The notes under the pieces were generated by a model. That model was not told the DNA's origin and did no database searches. It was given only the letters and a program-made list of their open reading frames with translations. The position numbers and the translations under genes were made by a program. Of a stretch of DNA of 64,000 nt, positions 7,954 through 16,533 are shown in pieces (position 1 is the first letter of the stretch; the number at the start of each line of letters is the position of its first letter). Source of the DNA: JAJFJD01 sp965228425 (lineage in GTDB: Bacteria; Pseudomonadota; Alphaproteobacteria; UBA8366). The stretch is from assembly GCA_965228425.1 (NCBI GenBank), contig OZ245815.1, forward strand, positions 744,001-808,000, read 5' to 3'.

Positions 7954-8880
7954 TTAGTCTTCGAGGCCCATCAGGCCGCGCGCGAAACTGGTCGCGTCGA
8001 AGGGGCGCAGATCGTCCGCGCCCTCGCCGACGCCGATCGCGCGCACCGGGATGCCGAACTTTTCCGCCAGCGCCACCAGCACCCCGCCCTTGGCCGACCC
8101 GTCCAGCTTGGTCACAACCAGCCCGGTGATCGGCAGCATCTCCTTGAACGTTTCGACCTGGCTCAGCGCGTTCTGGCCGGTGGTCGCGTCGAGCACGAGC
8201 AGGCAGTCATGCGGCGCGTCCGCATCGAGCTTGGCGATGACCCGGGCGATCTTCTCTAACTCCGCCATCAAATTGGCCTTGTTGTGCAGCCGCCCCGCGG
8301 TGTCGATCAGCAGCACGTCGGCCGCGTCGGTCTTGGCGGTTTGCAGGGCGTCGAAGGCGAGACCGGCGGAATCCGCATTCGGCTTGCCGGCGATCACCGG
8401 GCAGTTGGTGCGCTCACCCCAGACCTTGAGCTGGTCGACCGCGGCGGCACGGAAGGTATCGCCCGCGGCCAGCACCACGCGGTGACCGTCCTCGCCGAGC
8501 GCCTTGGCGAATTTGCCGATCGTGGTCGTCTTGCCGGTGCCGTTGACCCCGATCACCAGCACCACATGCGGCTTGCGCGACCGGTCGATCTCGATCGGCT
8601 GGGCGACCGGCTCCAGGATCTTCGCAATTTCCTCGGCCAGCGCCCCGCGCACTTCCTCCGGCGACACTTCCTTGTCGAAGCGGGTGGCGGCGACGGTGCT
8701 GGCCAATTTGGCGGCGGTCGCCGGGCCCACGTCGGCGGTGATCAGGACCTCTTCCAATCCTTCCAGCGCTTCGCTGTCGAGCTTGCGCCGTGTCAGCACC
8801 GAGGCGATGCCGTCGACGATCCGGTTCGAGGATTTGCTGAGGCCGGCGCGAAGGCGCGACAACCAGCCCTGGCCGCTCAT
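7954..8880 (-). CDS. ftsY: Signal recognition particle receptor FtsY
   Basis: The 308-residue SRP receptor GTPase docks the ribosome-nascent chain-SRP complex at SecYEG. The helical N domain (residues about 1-95) is followed by the G domain with GVNGTGKTTTIGK (G1), AAGDTFRAAAVDQL (insertion-box region), IDTAGR (G3) and TKLDGSAKGG (G4). It lacks the long acidic A domain of E. coli FtsY and begins directly with the short amphipathic MSGQGWLSRLRAGL, as in other alphaproteobacteria. The ATG at 8880 overlaps the mtaB stop in an ATGA; an upstream extension in the same frame is mtaB antisense-frame noise. Its partner Ffh is encoded only 2.4 kb away on the other strand. Confidence 0.97.
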   Translation of the reverse strand: MSGQGWLSRLRAGLSKSSNRIVDGIASVLTRRKLDSEALEGLEEVLITADVGPATAAKLASTVAATRFDKEVSPEEVRGALAEEIAKILEPVAQPIEIDRSRKPHVVLVIGVNGTGKTTTIGKFAKALGEDGHRVVLAAGDTFRAAAVDQLKVWGERTNCPVIAGKPNADSAGLAFDALQTAKTDAADVLLIDTAGRLHNKANLMAELEKIARVIAKLDADAPHDCLLVLDATTGQNALSQVETFKEMLPITGLVVTKLDGSAKGGVLVALAEKFGIPVRAIGVGEGADDLRPFDATSFARGLMGLED

Positions 8881-10139
8881 GCCGCGGCCTCGGCGAGGAG
8901 CGTGCCGGTCAGGGCGGAATCGTCGGCGCCGGTGATGCGCATCCGGACGAGGGCGCCCGGGGCCAGCCCATCCGGCAGGCGGACCGGCGCATACTGCTCG
9001 GTGCGGCCGCGCTCGGCCGTTTCGACCAGCACGGTCGTTTCGCCGCCAACGCAACCACTCAAGAAATCGGCGACGCGGCGCTCGCCAGCGTCGCGCAATT
9101 GTTTCGCCCGGTCGCGGCGTACGGCCTTCGGCAGCTGCGGCATGCGGGCAGCGGGGGTACCGGGGCGTGGGGAGTACGGGAAGACATGCAACCAGGTCAG
9201 GCCGCAATCGTCGATCAAATCCAGACTCCGCCGGAACATCTCATCCGTTTCCGTCGGGAAGCCGGCGATCAGGTCCGCGCCGAACACTACGTCCGGCCGC
9301 AGGGCCCGCACCTGTTCACAGAAGGCGACGGCGTCGGCGCGGCCGTGCCGCCGCTTCATCCGCTTGAGAATTAGGTCGTCGCCGGCCTGCAGCGACAGGT
9401 GTAGATGCGGCATCAGCCGGGGTTCACCGGCGATCAGGTCGAGCAAGTCGTCGTCGACCTCGACCGCGTCGATCGACGAGATCCGAAGCCGCGGCAATTC
9501 CGGGACCAGCGCCAGCAGGCGGCGGACCATCTGTCCCAGCGCGGGCTGGCCCGGCAGGTCCGCGCCGTAGGAAGTGATGTCGACGCCAGTCAGCACGATT
9601 TCCGCATAGCCGTTGGCGACCAACTGTTGGACCTGTTGAACGATCCGGCCGATCGGCACCGACCGGCTATTGCCGCGGCCGTAGGGGATGATGCAGAAGG
9701 TGCAGCGGTGATCGCAGCCGTTCTGCACCTGGACGAAGGCGCGGGCGCGATCCTCGAAACCGGTGATCAGATGCCCGGCGGTTTCCTGCACCGTCATGAT
9801 ATCACCGACTGCGACGGGGGCGTCCGCATCGGGCGCGAAGCTCTCCGCCTGCATCTTCTCGGTATTGCCGATCACGCGGTCGACCTCGGGCATGGCGGCG
9901 AAAGCGTCCGCGTCCCGTTGCGCCGCGCAGCCGGTGACCACGATCCGGGCCGTCGGATTGTCGCGCCGGGCCTTGCGGATTGCCTGGCGCGCCTGCCGTT
10001 CGGCTTCCGCCGTCACGGCGCAGGTATTGACGATCACCGCGTCGTCCAGCCCGGCGGTTTCGGCATGCCCGCGCATGACCTCGGATTCGAAGGCGTTCAG
10101 CCGGCAGCCGAAGGTGATGATCTGCGGGCGGACGCTCAT
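8877..10139 (-). CDS. mtaB: tRNA t6A37 methylthiotransferase MtaB
   Basis: A 420-residue radical-SAM enzyme that adds a methylthio group to N6-threonylcarbamoyladenosine at tRNA position 37. The N-terminal UPF0004 domain supplies the auxiliary cluster cysteines (FGCRLN, NTCAVT, VTGCAAQ). The radical-SAM cysteines are in CDHRCTFC near residue 145. A TRAM-like tail follows from about residue 355. The absence of an extra insertion and the FGCRLN motif favour MtaB over MiaB or RimO. It sits in the middle of a dapF-mtaB-ftsY operon with ATGA stop-start overlaps on both sides, so the three are probably translationally coupled. Confidence 0.95.
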   Translation of the reverse strand: MSVRPQIITFGCRLNAFESEVMRGHAETAGLDDAVIVNTCAVTAEAERQARQAIRKARRDNPTARIVVTGCAAQRDADAFAAMPEVDRVIGNTEKMQAESFAPDADAPVAVGDIMTVQETAGHLITGFEDRARAFVQVQNGCDHRCTFCIIPYGRGNSRSVPIGRIVQQVQQLVANGYAEIVLTGVDITSYGADLPGQPALGQMVRRLLALVPELPRLRISSIDAVEVDDDLLDLIAGEPRLMPHLHLSLQAGDDLILKRMKRRHGRADAVAFCEQVRALRPDVVFGADLIAGFPTETDEMFRRSLDLIDDCGLTWLHVFPYSPRPGTPAARMPQLPKAVRRDRAKQLRDAGERRVADFLSGCVGGETTVLVETAERGRTEQYAPVRLPDGLAPGALVRMRITGADDSALTGTLLAEAAA

Positions 10140-10954
10140 CCGGTCAGCTCCCCGGTGAAGCTCAGCGCGGTCGGCCCGGCGAGCACGACATGGTCATCGT
10201 CTTCGCGCCAGTCGACCGACAGCGTGCCGCCGTCCAAATCCAGGTCGACCGCGCGTCCGGTCAGCCCGCGCCGGTGCGCGGCGACCGCGGTGGCGCAGGC
10301 CCCGCTGCCGCAGGCCTGGGTGATCCCGGCGCCGCGTTCCCACACCCGCAGGCGGATGCGGTTTGGTCCGGTGACGGTGGCGACCTCTACATTGGTTCGT
10401 TCGGGGAACATCGGATGATGCTCGATCTCCGGTCCCAGGGCGGGCAGGTCGATCGCATCGGCGTCGTCCACGAAGAAGACGCAATGCGGGTTGCCCATGT
10501 TCACGGCGGCCGGGTTGGCCAGCGGTCCGTGTTCGATCGTCAGCGAAAGGGTGTCGGCCTGCTCGCGCAGCGGGATTTCCGACCAGTCGAGCCGAGCGGG
10601 GCCCATATCGACGGCGACGATGCCGTCCGCGCCAGTCTCGGCCGTCAGCAGGCCGGCCGCCGTCTGAACGGTCGCTGTCCGTTGACCCGATTCTTCCATC
10701 AGCGCCGCGACGACGCAGCGGGTGCCGTTGCCGCAGGCCGCCGACTCACTGCCGTCGGCGTTGTAGAACCGAAGGAAGGCGTCGGCGCGGTCGTCATCCG
10801 ATTGATCTATCAGGATAAGTTGATCGAACCCGACACCACGGCGGCGGTCGGCGATGGCGCGAATCCGGTCCGGCGCGAGCTCGACGGGCGCGCTGCGCCG
10901 GTCGATCACGACGAAGTCGTTGCCGAGACCATGCATCTTGGTGAAGGCGATCAT
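10136..10954 (-). CDS. dapF: Diaminopimelate epimerase
   Basis: Converts LL- to meso-diaminopimelate, the precursor of lysine and the peptidoglycan crosslink residue. It is a PLP-independent enzyme of 272 residues with the pair of catalytic cysteines visible in AACGNGTRC (about residue 75) and in ACGSGACAT (about 220). The N-terminus MIAFTKMHGLGNDFVV is canonical. I place the start at the ATG at 10954, because AAGGA lies 8 bases upstream; ATG and other starts up to 10975 would add seven non-conserved residues. It is the first gene of the operon with mtaB and ftsY, and the stop overlaps the mtaB start (ATGA at 10136-10139). Confidence 0.97.
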   Translation of the reverse strand: MIAFTKMHGLGNDFVVIDRRSAPVELAPDRIRAIADRRRGVGFDQLILIDQSDDDRADAFLRFYNADGSESAACGNGTRCVVAALMEESGQRTATVQTAAGLLTAETGADGIVAVDMGPARLDWSEIPLREQADTLSLTIEHGPLANPAAVNMGNPHCVFFVDDADAIDLPALGPEIEHHPMFPERTNVEVATVTGPNRIRLRVWERGAGITQACGSGACATAVAAHRRGLTGRAVDLDLDGGTLSVDWREDDDHVVLAGPTALSFTGELTG

Positions 10955-11113
10955 CGCTGCCATCCTTGTGAACACAGCCTTATATGGCGGTGACGGCGCG
11001 CAAGTCTAGGAAATTAAGGCGTTTCGATGCTGTTTGAATACGGTCTCAGACGCTTGACTTGCCCTCCGGCAGCGGTACAAGCCGCCTGCCTTTTGAGAAA
11101 AAAGCATGCGGCC

Positions 11114-11157
11114 AGCCCCGAGGGGCTCCGCCAGTCCGCGAGGGTTCGCGCACTGGC
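11114..11157 (+). promoter_or_regulatory. Tandem hairpins in the ffh leader
   Basis: Two inverted repeats follow each other. AGCCCC-GA-GGGGCT occupies 11114-11127. A longer stem, GCCAGT with CGCGA inside and the complementary TCGCG and ACTGGC, spans 11130-11157. They lie about 75 bases before the ffh start in the dapF/ffh divergent region. No U-tract follows, so they are not an obvious terminator. They may be a leader structure; no function is shown. Confidence 0.4.
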
Positions 11158-11233
11158 GCCATTTCCCTTTGTACGGGCCGTAAGTTGAACGGACCAATTC
11201 GCGAACGACCGGTAGGACAGCGCAGGACAACTC

Positions 11234-12664
11234 ATGTTCGACAGTCTGACAGATCGTCTCGGAGACGTTTTCGACCGCCTCAAGCGCCGTGGCGCGCTCA
11301 AGGAGCAGGATGTCGATACGGCGCTCCGCGAAGTCCGGGTCGCGCTGCTGGAAGCGGACGTCGCCCTGCCCGTGGTCAAGGAACTGATCGACAAGGTCAA
11401 GGAAAAGGCCGTCGGCAGCGAGGTTCTCAAGTCGGTGACGCCGGGCCAGATGGTCATCAAGGTCGTCCACGACACGCTGGTCGAGACATTGGGCGGCGAG
11501 GAAGACCCGATCATGCTGCCCGCCGATCCGCCGGGCGCCTTCCTCATGGTCGGTCTGCAAGGGTCGGGTAAGACCACGACGACGGCGAAGCTCGGGCTGC
11601 GCCTCAAGGAACGCGAGAACAAGAAGGTTTTGATGGCGTCGCTCGACGTGGCGCGCCCCGCCGCGCAGGAACAACTCAAGGTGCTGGGCGAGCAGGCGGA
11701 CGTGGCGACGTTGCCGATCGTCGCGGGCCAGGGACCGGTCGAGATCGCGCGCCGCGCCATGCAAGCGGCCACGCTGGGCGGGTTCGACGTGATCCTGCTG
11801 GACACCGCCGGCCGGCTGCATGTGGACGATGCGCTGATGGACGAGGTCGCGGCGGTGCGCGACGTGTCGATGCCGCTGGAGACATTGCTCGTGGCGGATG
11901 CCATGACCGGTCAGGACGCGGTCAACGTGGCGACCAGTTTCAACGAGCGCGTCGGCCTGACGGGCATCGTGCTGACCCGGGTCGACGGCGACGCGCGCGG
12001 TGGCGCCGCCCTCTCGATGCGCGCGGTCACCGGCAAGCCGATCAAACTGCTCGGCGTCGGCGAAAAGCTCGAAGACGTGGAAGCTTTCCATCCCGACCGG
12101 ATCGCCGGCCGTATCCTCGGCATGGGCGACGTGGTCAGCCTGGTGGAGAAGGTCGCCGAGACGGTCGAGGTCGAGGAGGCGGAGAAACTCGCCGCCAAGC
12201 TCAAGAAAGGTCAGATGGACCTCAACGACCTGGCCGACCAGCTCAAGCAGCTCCGGCGCATGGGCGGGATGTCCGGCGTCATGAATATGCTGCCGGGCAT
12301 CGGCAAGATGAAGAACCAGATGGCCGAGGCCAATCTCGATGAATCGGTGGTCAAGCGGCAGGAGGCGATCATCCAGTCGATGACGCCGCAAGAACGCCGT
12401 CAGCCGAAAGTCATCCAGGCGTCCCGCAAGCGGCGTATCGCCGCCGGATCGGGAACGTCGGTCCAGGACGTGAACAAGCTGCTCAAGCAGTTCCAGATGA
12501 TGAACAAGATGATGAAGAAAATGGGCAAAATGGGGAAGAAAGGCATGATGCGCGGCGGTCTGCCGCAGATGCCCGGATGCCCGGCATGCCCCCGCGTTTC
12601 TAGAACGCGGTCAGACACCGAACACCAAACGACACCTATTTTATCGACGAGGGAAACTCACTGA
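11234..12664 (+). CDS. ffh: Signal recognition particle protein Ffh, with frameshifted C-terminal tail
   Basis: SRP54 GTPase that binds signal sequences and SRP RNA. The N domain (1-85) is followed by the G domain with GLQGSGKTTTTAKL, DVARPAAQEQL, LDTAGRLHVD and TRVDGDARGG. The methionine-rich M domain comes after about residue 300 (MGGMSGVMNMLPGIGKM, then a cluster of Met-Lys). The body is normal to GGLPQMPG. It then reads CPACPRVSRTRS and on to a stop at 12662-12664, two bases before rpsP. Reading one base ahead from the MPG repeat gives ATG CCC GGC ATG CCC CCG CGT TTC TAG, the usual MPGMPPRF-type end with its stop at 12601-12603. A one-base loss near 12578 is therefore likely, either natural or a sequencing error. 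Function should be little affected. Confidence 0.96.
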   Translation: MFDSLTDRLGDVFDRLKRRGALKEQDVDTALREVRVALLEADVALPVVKELIDKVKEKAVGSEVLKSVTPGQMVIKVVHDTLVETLGGEEDPIMLPADPPGAFLMVGLQGSGKTTTTAKLGLRLKERENKKVLMASLDVARPAAQEQLKVLGEQADVATLPIVAGQGPVEIARRAMQAATLGGFDVILLDTAGRLHVDDALMDEVAAVRDVSMPLETLLVADAMTGQDAVNVATSFNERVGLTGIVLTRVDGDARGGAALSMRAVTGKPIKLLGVGEKLEDVEAFHPDRIAGRILGMGDVVSLVEKVAETVEVEEAEKLAAKLKKGQMDLNDLADQLKQLRRMGGMSGVMNMLPGIGKMKNQMAEANLDESVVKRQEAIIQSMTPQERRQPKVIQASRKRRIAAGSGTSVQDVNKLLKQFQMMNKMMKKMGKMGKKGMMRGGLPQMPGCPACPRVSRTRSDTEHQTTPILSTRETH

Positions 12665-12665
12665 T

Positions 12666-13271
12666 ATGTCACTAAAAATTCGACTAGCCCGGGGCGGCGC
12701 CAAGAAGCGGCCCTTTTATCGGATCGTCGTCGCCGATTCGCGGATGCCGCGGGACGGCCGCTTCATCGAGAAGGTGGGCACCTACAATCCCATGCTCAAC
12801 AAGGACGACCCAAACCGGGTGACGCTGGTCCAGGAGCGTGTCGAGCATTGGCTGTCGGTGGGCGCACTGCCGTCCGACCGGGTTGCCCGTTTCCTCGGCA
12901 AGGCGGAGATCATTCCGATGCCGACCTATCGCGAGTCGCCGAAGAAGAGTGCGCCGCGTCCGAAGACGCTGGAGAAGCAAGCCGCCCGCGAAGAGAAGAA
13001 GCAGGCCGCTGCCGAAGCCGCCAAAGAAGCCGCGGCGGCGGCAGCCGCTGCACCGGCGGCGGAAGAGCCCGCTGAGGAACCCGCCGAAGAAGCCGCTGCA
13101 GAGGCGCCGGCCGAAGAAACGGCCGCCGAAGCCCCCGCAGAGGAAAAGGCGGAAGAGGTGAAGGCCGAGGAGGCGCCGGCCGAAGAAAATGCCGACGATA
13201 AGGCGGAGGAAAAAGCCGAAGAGGCGCCGGCCGAGGAAGCGGCCAAGGAAGAGGAGAAGAAGGACGGCTAA
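12666..13271 (+). CDS. rpsP: 30S ribosomal protein S16 with long acidic low-complexity tail
   Basis: The first 85 or so residues are ordinary S16: SLKIRLARGGAKKRPFYRIV, then the RDGRFIEKVGTYNP motif and a RVEHWLSVGALPSDRV helix. The protein is 201 residues long, about twice the usual bacterial S16. From about residue 95 it continues as an Ala/Glu/Pro/Lys low-complexity tail made of repeated AEEAPAEE-type units, ending EEEKKDG. The tail would be highly acidic and solvent exposed and probably disordered. Alphaproteobacterial S16 proteins often have some extension, but this one is long. The gene starts 1 base after the present ffh stop and leads the rpsP-rimM-trmD-rplS operon. Confidence 0.96.
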   Translation: MSLKIRLARGGAKKRPFYRIVVADSRMPRDGRFIEKVGTYNPMLNKDDPNRVTLVQERVEHWLSVGALPSDRVARFLGKAEIIPMPTYRESPKKSAPRPKTLEKQAAREEKKQAAAEAAKEAAAAAAAAPAAEEPAEEPAEEAAAEAPAEETAAEAPAEEKAEEVKAEEAPAEENADDKAEEKAEEAPAEEAAKEEEKKDG

Positions 13272-13313
13272 CGCCGTTCCGACCGAATCTTCATGATGAT
13301 GGAGCAAGTGGAT

Positions 13314-13892
13314 ATGGCGGACCGTAAGGTCTGTATCGGGGTGATAGCCGGCGCGCACGGGGTCCGTGGCCAAGTGCGCGTGAAGAGCTTCACTGCCGAA
13401 CCGCGGGACGTGACGGCCTATGGCCCGGTCACGGACGCCAGCGGTGCGCGCCAATTCGACTTGCGCATCACGGGGGCCGCGCGCGGCATGATGCTGGCGA
13501 AGATCGACGGCGTCGGCGACCGGGACGCGGCGGATATGCTGCGCGGCACCGAGCTGTATGTCGACCGCGATCGCCTGCCGGCGCCCGATGAAGACGAATA
13601 CTACTACGCCGACCTGATCGGCCTGGACGCGGTGTCGACCGATGGCACGGCGTTGGGCAGTGTCCGCGCCATGCATAATTTTGGCGCGGGCGACATGATC
13701 GAGTTGGAGGACGGGTCGGGTAAGACCGAGTTGCTGCCGTTCACGGCGGCGGTCGTCGCGTCGGTCGACCTGGAAGCCGGCGTGGTGACGATCGATCCGC
13801 CGCATGAAATCTTCGTGCGGCCCGATGCCCATCTCGACGAAGACGGTGATACCGGCGACGGCGCGGACGAGCAAGGGGAGGCCGGCAAATGA
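13314..13892 (+). CDS. rimM: Ribosome maturation factor RimM
   Basis: A 192-residue factor for 16S/30S head maturation that binds S19. The N-terminal beta-barrel domain begins with VCIGVIAGAHGVRGQVRVKSF, the family signature. The C-terminal PRC-barrel contains EYYYADLIGLDA and GAGDMIEL and ends near DPPHEIFV. A short acidic tail (DEDGDTGDGADE) follows. I start at the ATG at 13314, because a GGAG lies 9 bases upstream; three in-frame ATGs at 13293 onward would add seven unconserved residues. The stop overlaps the trmD start in an ATGA (13889-13892), and the operon order rpsP-rimM-trmD-rplS is the standard bacterial one. Confidence 0.95.
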   Translation: MADRKVCIGVIAGAHGVRGQVRVKSFTAEPRDVTAYGPVTDASGARQFDLRITGAARGMMLAKIDGVGDRDAADMLRGTELYVDRDRLPAPDEDEYYYADLIGLDAVSTDGTALGSVRAMHNFGAGDMIELEDGSGKTELLPFTAAVVASVDLEAGVVTIDPPHEIFVRPDAHLDEDGDTGDGADEQGEAGK

Positions 13893-14581
13893 ACTGGACT
13901 GCCCGCGTCCTGACGCTGTTCCCGGAAATGTTCCCGGGTCCGCTCGGCGATTCGCTCGCCGGCAAGGCGCTGGCGTCAGGTCTCTGGTCGCTGCGCACGA
14001 TCGATATCCGCGATTTCGCGAAGGACCGCCACGCCACGGTGGACGATACGCCCTTCGGCGGCGGCCCGGGCATGGTGATGCGCGCCGACGTGGTCGACGA
14101 TGCGATTGCCTCGGTGGTCGATGAACCCGGTCCCATGGTCTACCTTACGCCGCGCGGACAGCGGCTCGACCAGAAACTGGTCGGCGACCTTGCCGCCGGG
14201 CCGGGGATGACGGTCCTGTGCGGCCGGTACGAGGGGATCGACGAACGGGTCATCGAATCGCGCGACTTCACCGAAATCAGCCTCGGCGATTTCGTATTAT
14301 CGGGCGGCGAGCCGGCGGCGGTTGCGCTGATCGACGCCTGCGTGCGGCTATTGCCGGGCGTGATGGGCGACGCGGCGTCGCTCGAGGAAGAAAGCTTTCA
14401 AAGCGGGTTGCTGGAATACCCGCACTATACGCGGCCGGCGGAATGGCAAGGCCGGTCGGTGCCCGATGTCCTGGTCTCCGGGCACCATGAAAAGATACGC
14501 GCCTGGCGGCGCGAACAGGCAGAACGCATTACCCGCGAGCGGCGGCCCGATCTCTGGGACCGCTATACCGCGCAGATTTAA
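13889..14581 (+). CDS. trmD: tRNA (guanine-N1)-methyltransferase TrmD
   Basis: A 230-residue SPOUT methyltransferase that makes m1G37 in tRNAs reading CNN codons and prevents +1 frameshifting. Family motifs are FPEMFPGPLGDSLAGKAL, RDFAKDRHATVDDTPFGGG, LCGRYEGIDERV (trefoil-knot SAM site), SLGDFVLSGGEPAA and the C-terminal EYPHYTRPAEW followed by LVSGHHEKI. All are present and the length is normal. It is coupled to rimM by an ATGA overlap and followed after 17 bases by rplS. Confidence 0.98.
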   Translation: MNWTARVLTLFPEMFPGPLGDSLAGKALASGLWSLRTIDIRDFAKDRHATVDDTPFGGGPGMVMRADVVDDAIASVVDEPGPMVYLTPRGQRLDQKLVGDLAAGPGMTVLCGRYEGIDERVIESRDFTEISLGDFVLSGGEPAAVALIDACVRLLPGVMGDAASLEEESFQSGLLEYPHYTRPAEWQGRSVPDVLVSGHHEKIRAWRREQAERITRERRPDLWDRYTAQI

Positions 14582-14598
14582 GGAACGAGGACGGAAAC

Positions 14599-15057
14599 AT
14601 GAACATCATTCAAAAGGTAGAGCAGGCCCAGCTGGACAAGCTCACGGCGGAGCGCGATATCCCGCCGTTTCGGCCGGGCGATACGATCCGTGTCCAGGTG
14701 CGCGTCGTCGAGGGCACCCGCGAGCGTATCCAGGCCTTCGAAGGGGTCTGTATCGGCCGCAAGAACGCCGGCTTGAACAGCTCCTTCACGGTGCGCAAGA
14801 TCAGCTATGGCGAAGGCGTCGAGCGGGTCTTTCCGCTGCACAGCCCGCGGATCGACGCGATCGAGGTGGTGCGCCGGGGTTCGGTGCGCCGCGCAAAGCT
14901 GTATTATCTTCGCGGTCGTCGCGGAAAATCGGCGCGGATCACCGAGGACACGAGCCAGCGCCGCTCGCAGGAAGCCGCGGCGCATAACGACGCCGTGGCG
15001 GCCGACGCCAAAGCCGCCGAAGCGGCAGCCGCTGTCGAAGAGAAGACGGAAGACTAG
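14599..15057 (+). CDS. rplS: 50S ribosomal protein L19 with Ala/Glu-rich tail
   Basis: L19 lies at the 30S-50S interface. The core of about 115 residues is typical, with PPFRPGDTIRVQVRVVEG, RIQAFEGVCIGRKNAG, FTVRKISYGEGVERVFPLHS and YYLRGRRGKSARI. The total length is 152, because a tail of about 35 residues rich in Ala, Glu and Asp (ending EEKTED) has been added. S16 and RimM in the same operon have similar acidic ends. A GGAACGAGGACGG ribosome site precedes the ATG. No clear terminator follows before leuC1; a short repeat AATAAGACCAA occurs around 15058-15076. Confidence 0.97.
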   Translation: MNIIQKVEQAQLDKLTAERDIPPFRPGDTIRVQVRVVEGTRERIQAFEGVCIGRKNAGLNSSFTVRKISYGEGVERVFPLHSPRIDAIEVVRRGSVRRAKLYYLRGRRGKSARITEDTSQRRSQEAAAHNDAVAADAKAAEAAAAVEEKTED

Positions 15058-15127
15058 ATAAGACCAATAAGACCAAATGCGAGCCCAAGGGGACAACGAT
15101 CCCCGCCGGGCGCCGGGAGCACGGGTG

Positions 15128-16531
15128 ATGAGCAAACCTCGAACTTTGTTCGAAAAGATTTGGGATAGCCACGTCGTCGATGTCGAGGAGAACGGCACAT
15201 GCCTTCTCTATATCGACCGTCATCTCACCCATGAGGTGACGACGCCGCAGCCGTATGAAGGATTGCGCCAGGCGGGCCGTCCGGTGCGCCGGACCGATGC
15301 GACGCTCGCGGTGATCGACCACAACATCGCGACCGACCGCAGCGAGGGTATCCCCGAGGACTCACAGCTTCAGATCGATACCCTGATCAAGAACTGCGCG
15401 GATTTCGGGGTCGAGCTGTTCCATTTCGACGATGTGCGGAACGGTATCGTGCATATCATCGGGCCGGAGCAGGGCTTCACCCTGCCGGGCACGACACTGG
15501 TTTGCGGCGATAGCCATACCGCGACGCATGGCGCGTTCGGCGCGCTGGCCTTCGGCATCGGCACGTCCGAGGTCGAGCACGTGCTGGCGACGCAGACCCT
15601 GATCCAAGCGCCGGCCAAGAGCATGCGCGTCACGGTCGATGGCGCGTTGCCGTTTGGCTGCACAGCGAAGGATTTGGTCCTCGCCATCATCGGCAAGGTC
15701 GGCACCGGCGGCGGTACCGGGCATGTCATCGAATACGCCGGGCAGGCGATCGAGGATCTGTCGATGGAAGGCCGCATGACGGTCAGCAACATGACGATCG
15801 AGGCCGGTGCGCGCGCCGGATTGATCGCGCCGGACGAGAAGACGTTCGAGTTCCTGAAGGGCCGGCCGATGTCGCCGAAGGGTGAACAGTGGGACGCGGC
15901 TGTCGCCTATTGGAAGACGCTGCCGAGTGATCCGGGCGCGCAATACGACAAGGAAGTGACGCTCGACGTGTCGGAAATCGTGCCGCAGATCACCTGGGGC
16001 ACCAGCCCGGAAGATGTCATGCCGATCACCGGCACGGTGCCGGACCCGACGGCCGAACCCGACGGCGACAAGCGCGACAGCATGCAGCGCGCGCTCGACT
16101 ATATGGGGCTGACAGCTGGAACGAAAATGACCGACGTGCCGATCGACCGGATTTTCGTGGGGTCGTGCACCAATGGCCGGATCGAGGATATGCGGGCGGT
16201 TGCCGCCGTGGCCAAGGGCCGCAAGGTGGCCGACGGCGTGCGCGCGATGATTGTGCCGGGGTCCGGCCTCGTCAAGCAACAGGCCGAGGAAGAAGGCATC
16301 GCCGACATCCTGAAAGAGGCCGGTTTCGAATGGCGTGAGCCTGGCTGCTCGATGTGCCTGGCGATGAATGTCGACCGGCTCGAGCCGGGCGAGCGCTGTG
16401 CGTCCACCACGAACCGGAACTTTGTCGGCCGACAGGGCCGCGACGGACGCACGCATTTGGTGAGTCCCGCCATGGCCGCTGCGGCGGCGGTGACGGGCCG
16501 ATTTGCCGACGTACGGGAGCTGATGGAGTAA
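15128..16531 (+). CDS. leuC: 3-isopropylmalate dehydratase large subunit, copy 1
   Basis: A 467-residue aconitase-superfamily large subunit. It isomerises 2- and 3-isopropylmalate when paired with LeuD. The 4Fe-4S ligands are in SCTNGRIED and GCSMC. The CGDSHTATHGAFG and FGIGTSEVEH active-site motifs are intact. The SCTN motif is followed by Gly, where copies 2 and 3 have the common bacterial Ser. I start at the ATG at 15128 (GGGAG 8 bases upstream), which gives MSKPRTLFEKIWDSH as in the other copies. It is the first of three leuC paralogues in 5 kb, followed after 2 bases by a 73-residue ORF and then the only leuD. It could act on isopropylmalate or on a related C5-C7 hydroxy acid. Confidence 0.93.
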   Translation: MSKPRTLFEKIWDSHVVDVEENGTCLLYIDRHLTHEVTTPQPYEGLRQAGRPVRRTDATLAVIDHNIATDRSEGIPEDSQLQIDTLIKNCADFGVELFHFDDVRNGIVHIIGPEQGFTLPGTTLVCGDSHTATHGAFGALAFGIGTSEVEHVLATQTLIQAPAKSMRVTVDGALPFGCTAKDLVLAIIGKVGTGGGTGHVIEYAGQAIEDLSMEGRMTVSNMTIEAGARAGLIAPDEKTFEFLKGRPMSPKGEQWDAAVAYWKTLPSDPGAQYDKEVTLDVSEIVPQITWGTSPEDVMPITGTVPDPTAEPDGDKRDSMQRALDYMGLTAGTKMTDVPIDRIFVGSCTNGRIEDMRAVAAVAKGRKVADGVRAMIVPGSGLVKQQAEEEGIADILKEAGFEWREPGCSMCLAMNVDRLEPGERCASTTNRNFVGRQGRDGRTHLVSPAMAAAAAVTGRFADVRELME

Positions 16532-16533
16532 CA

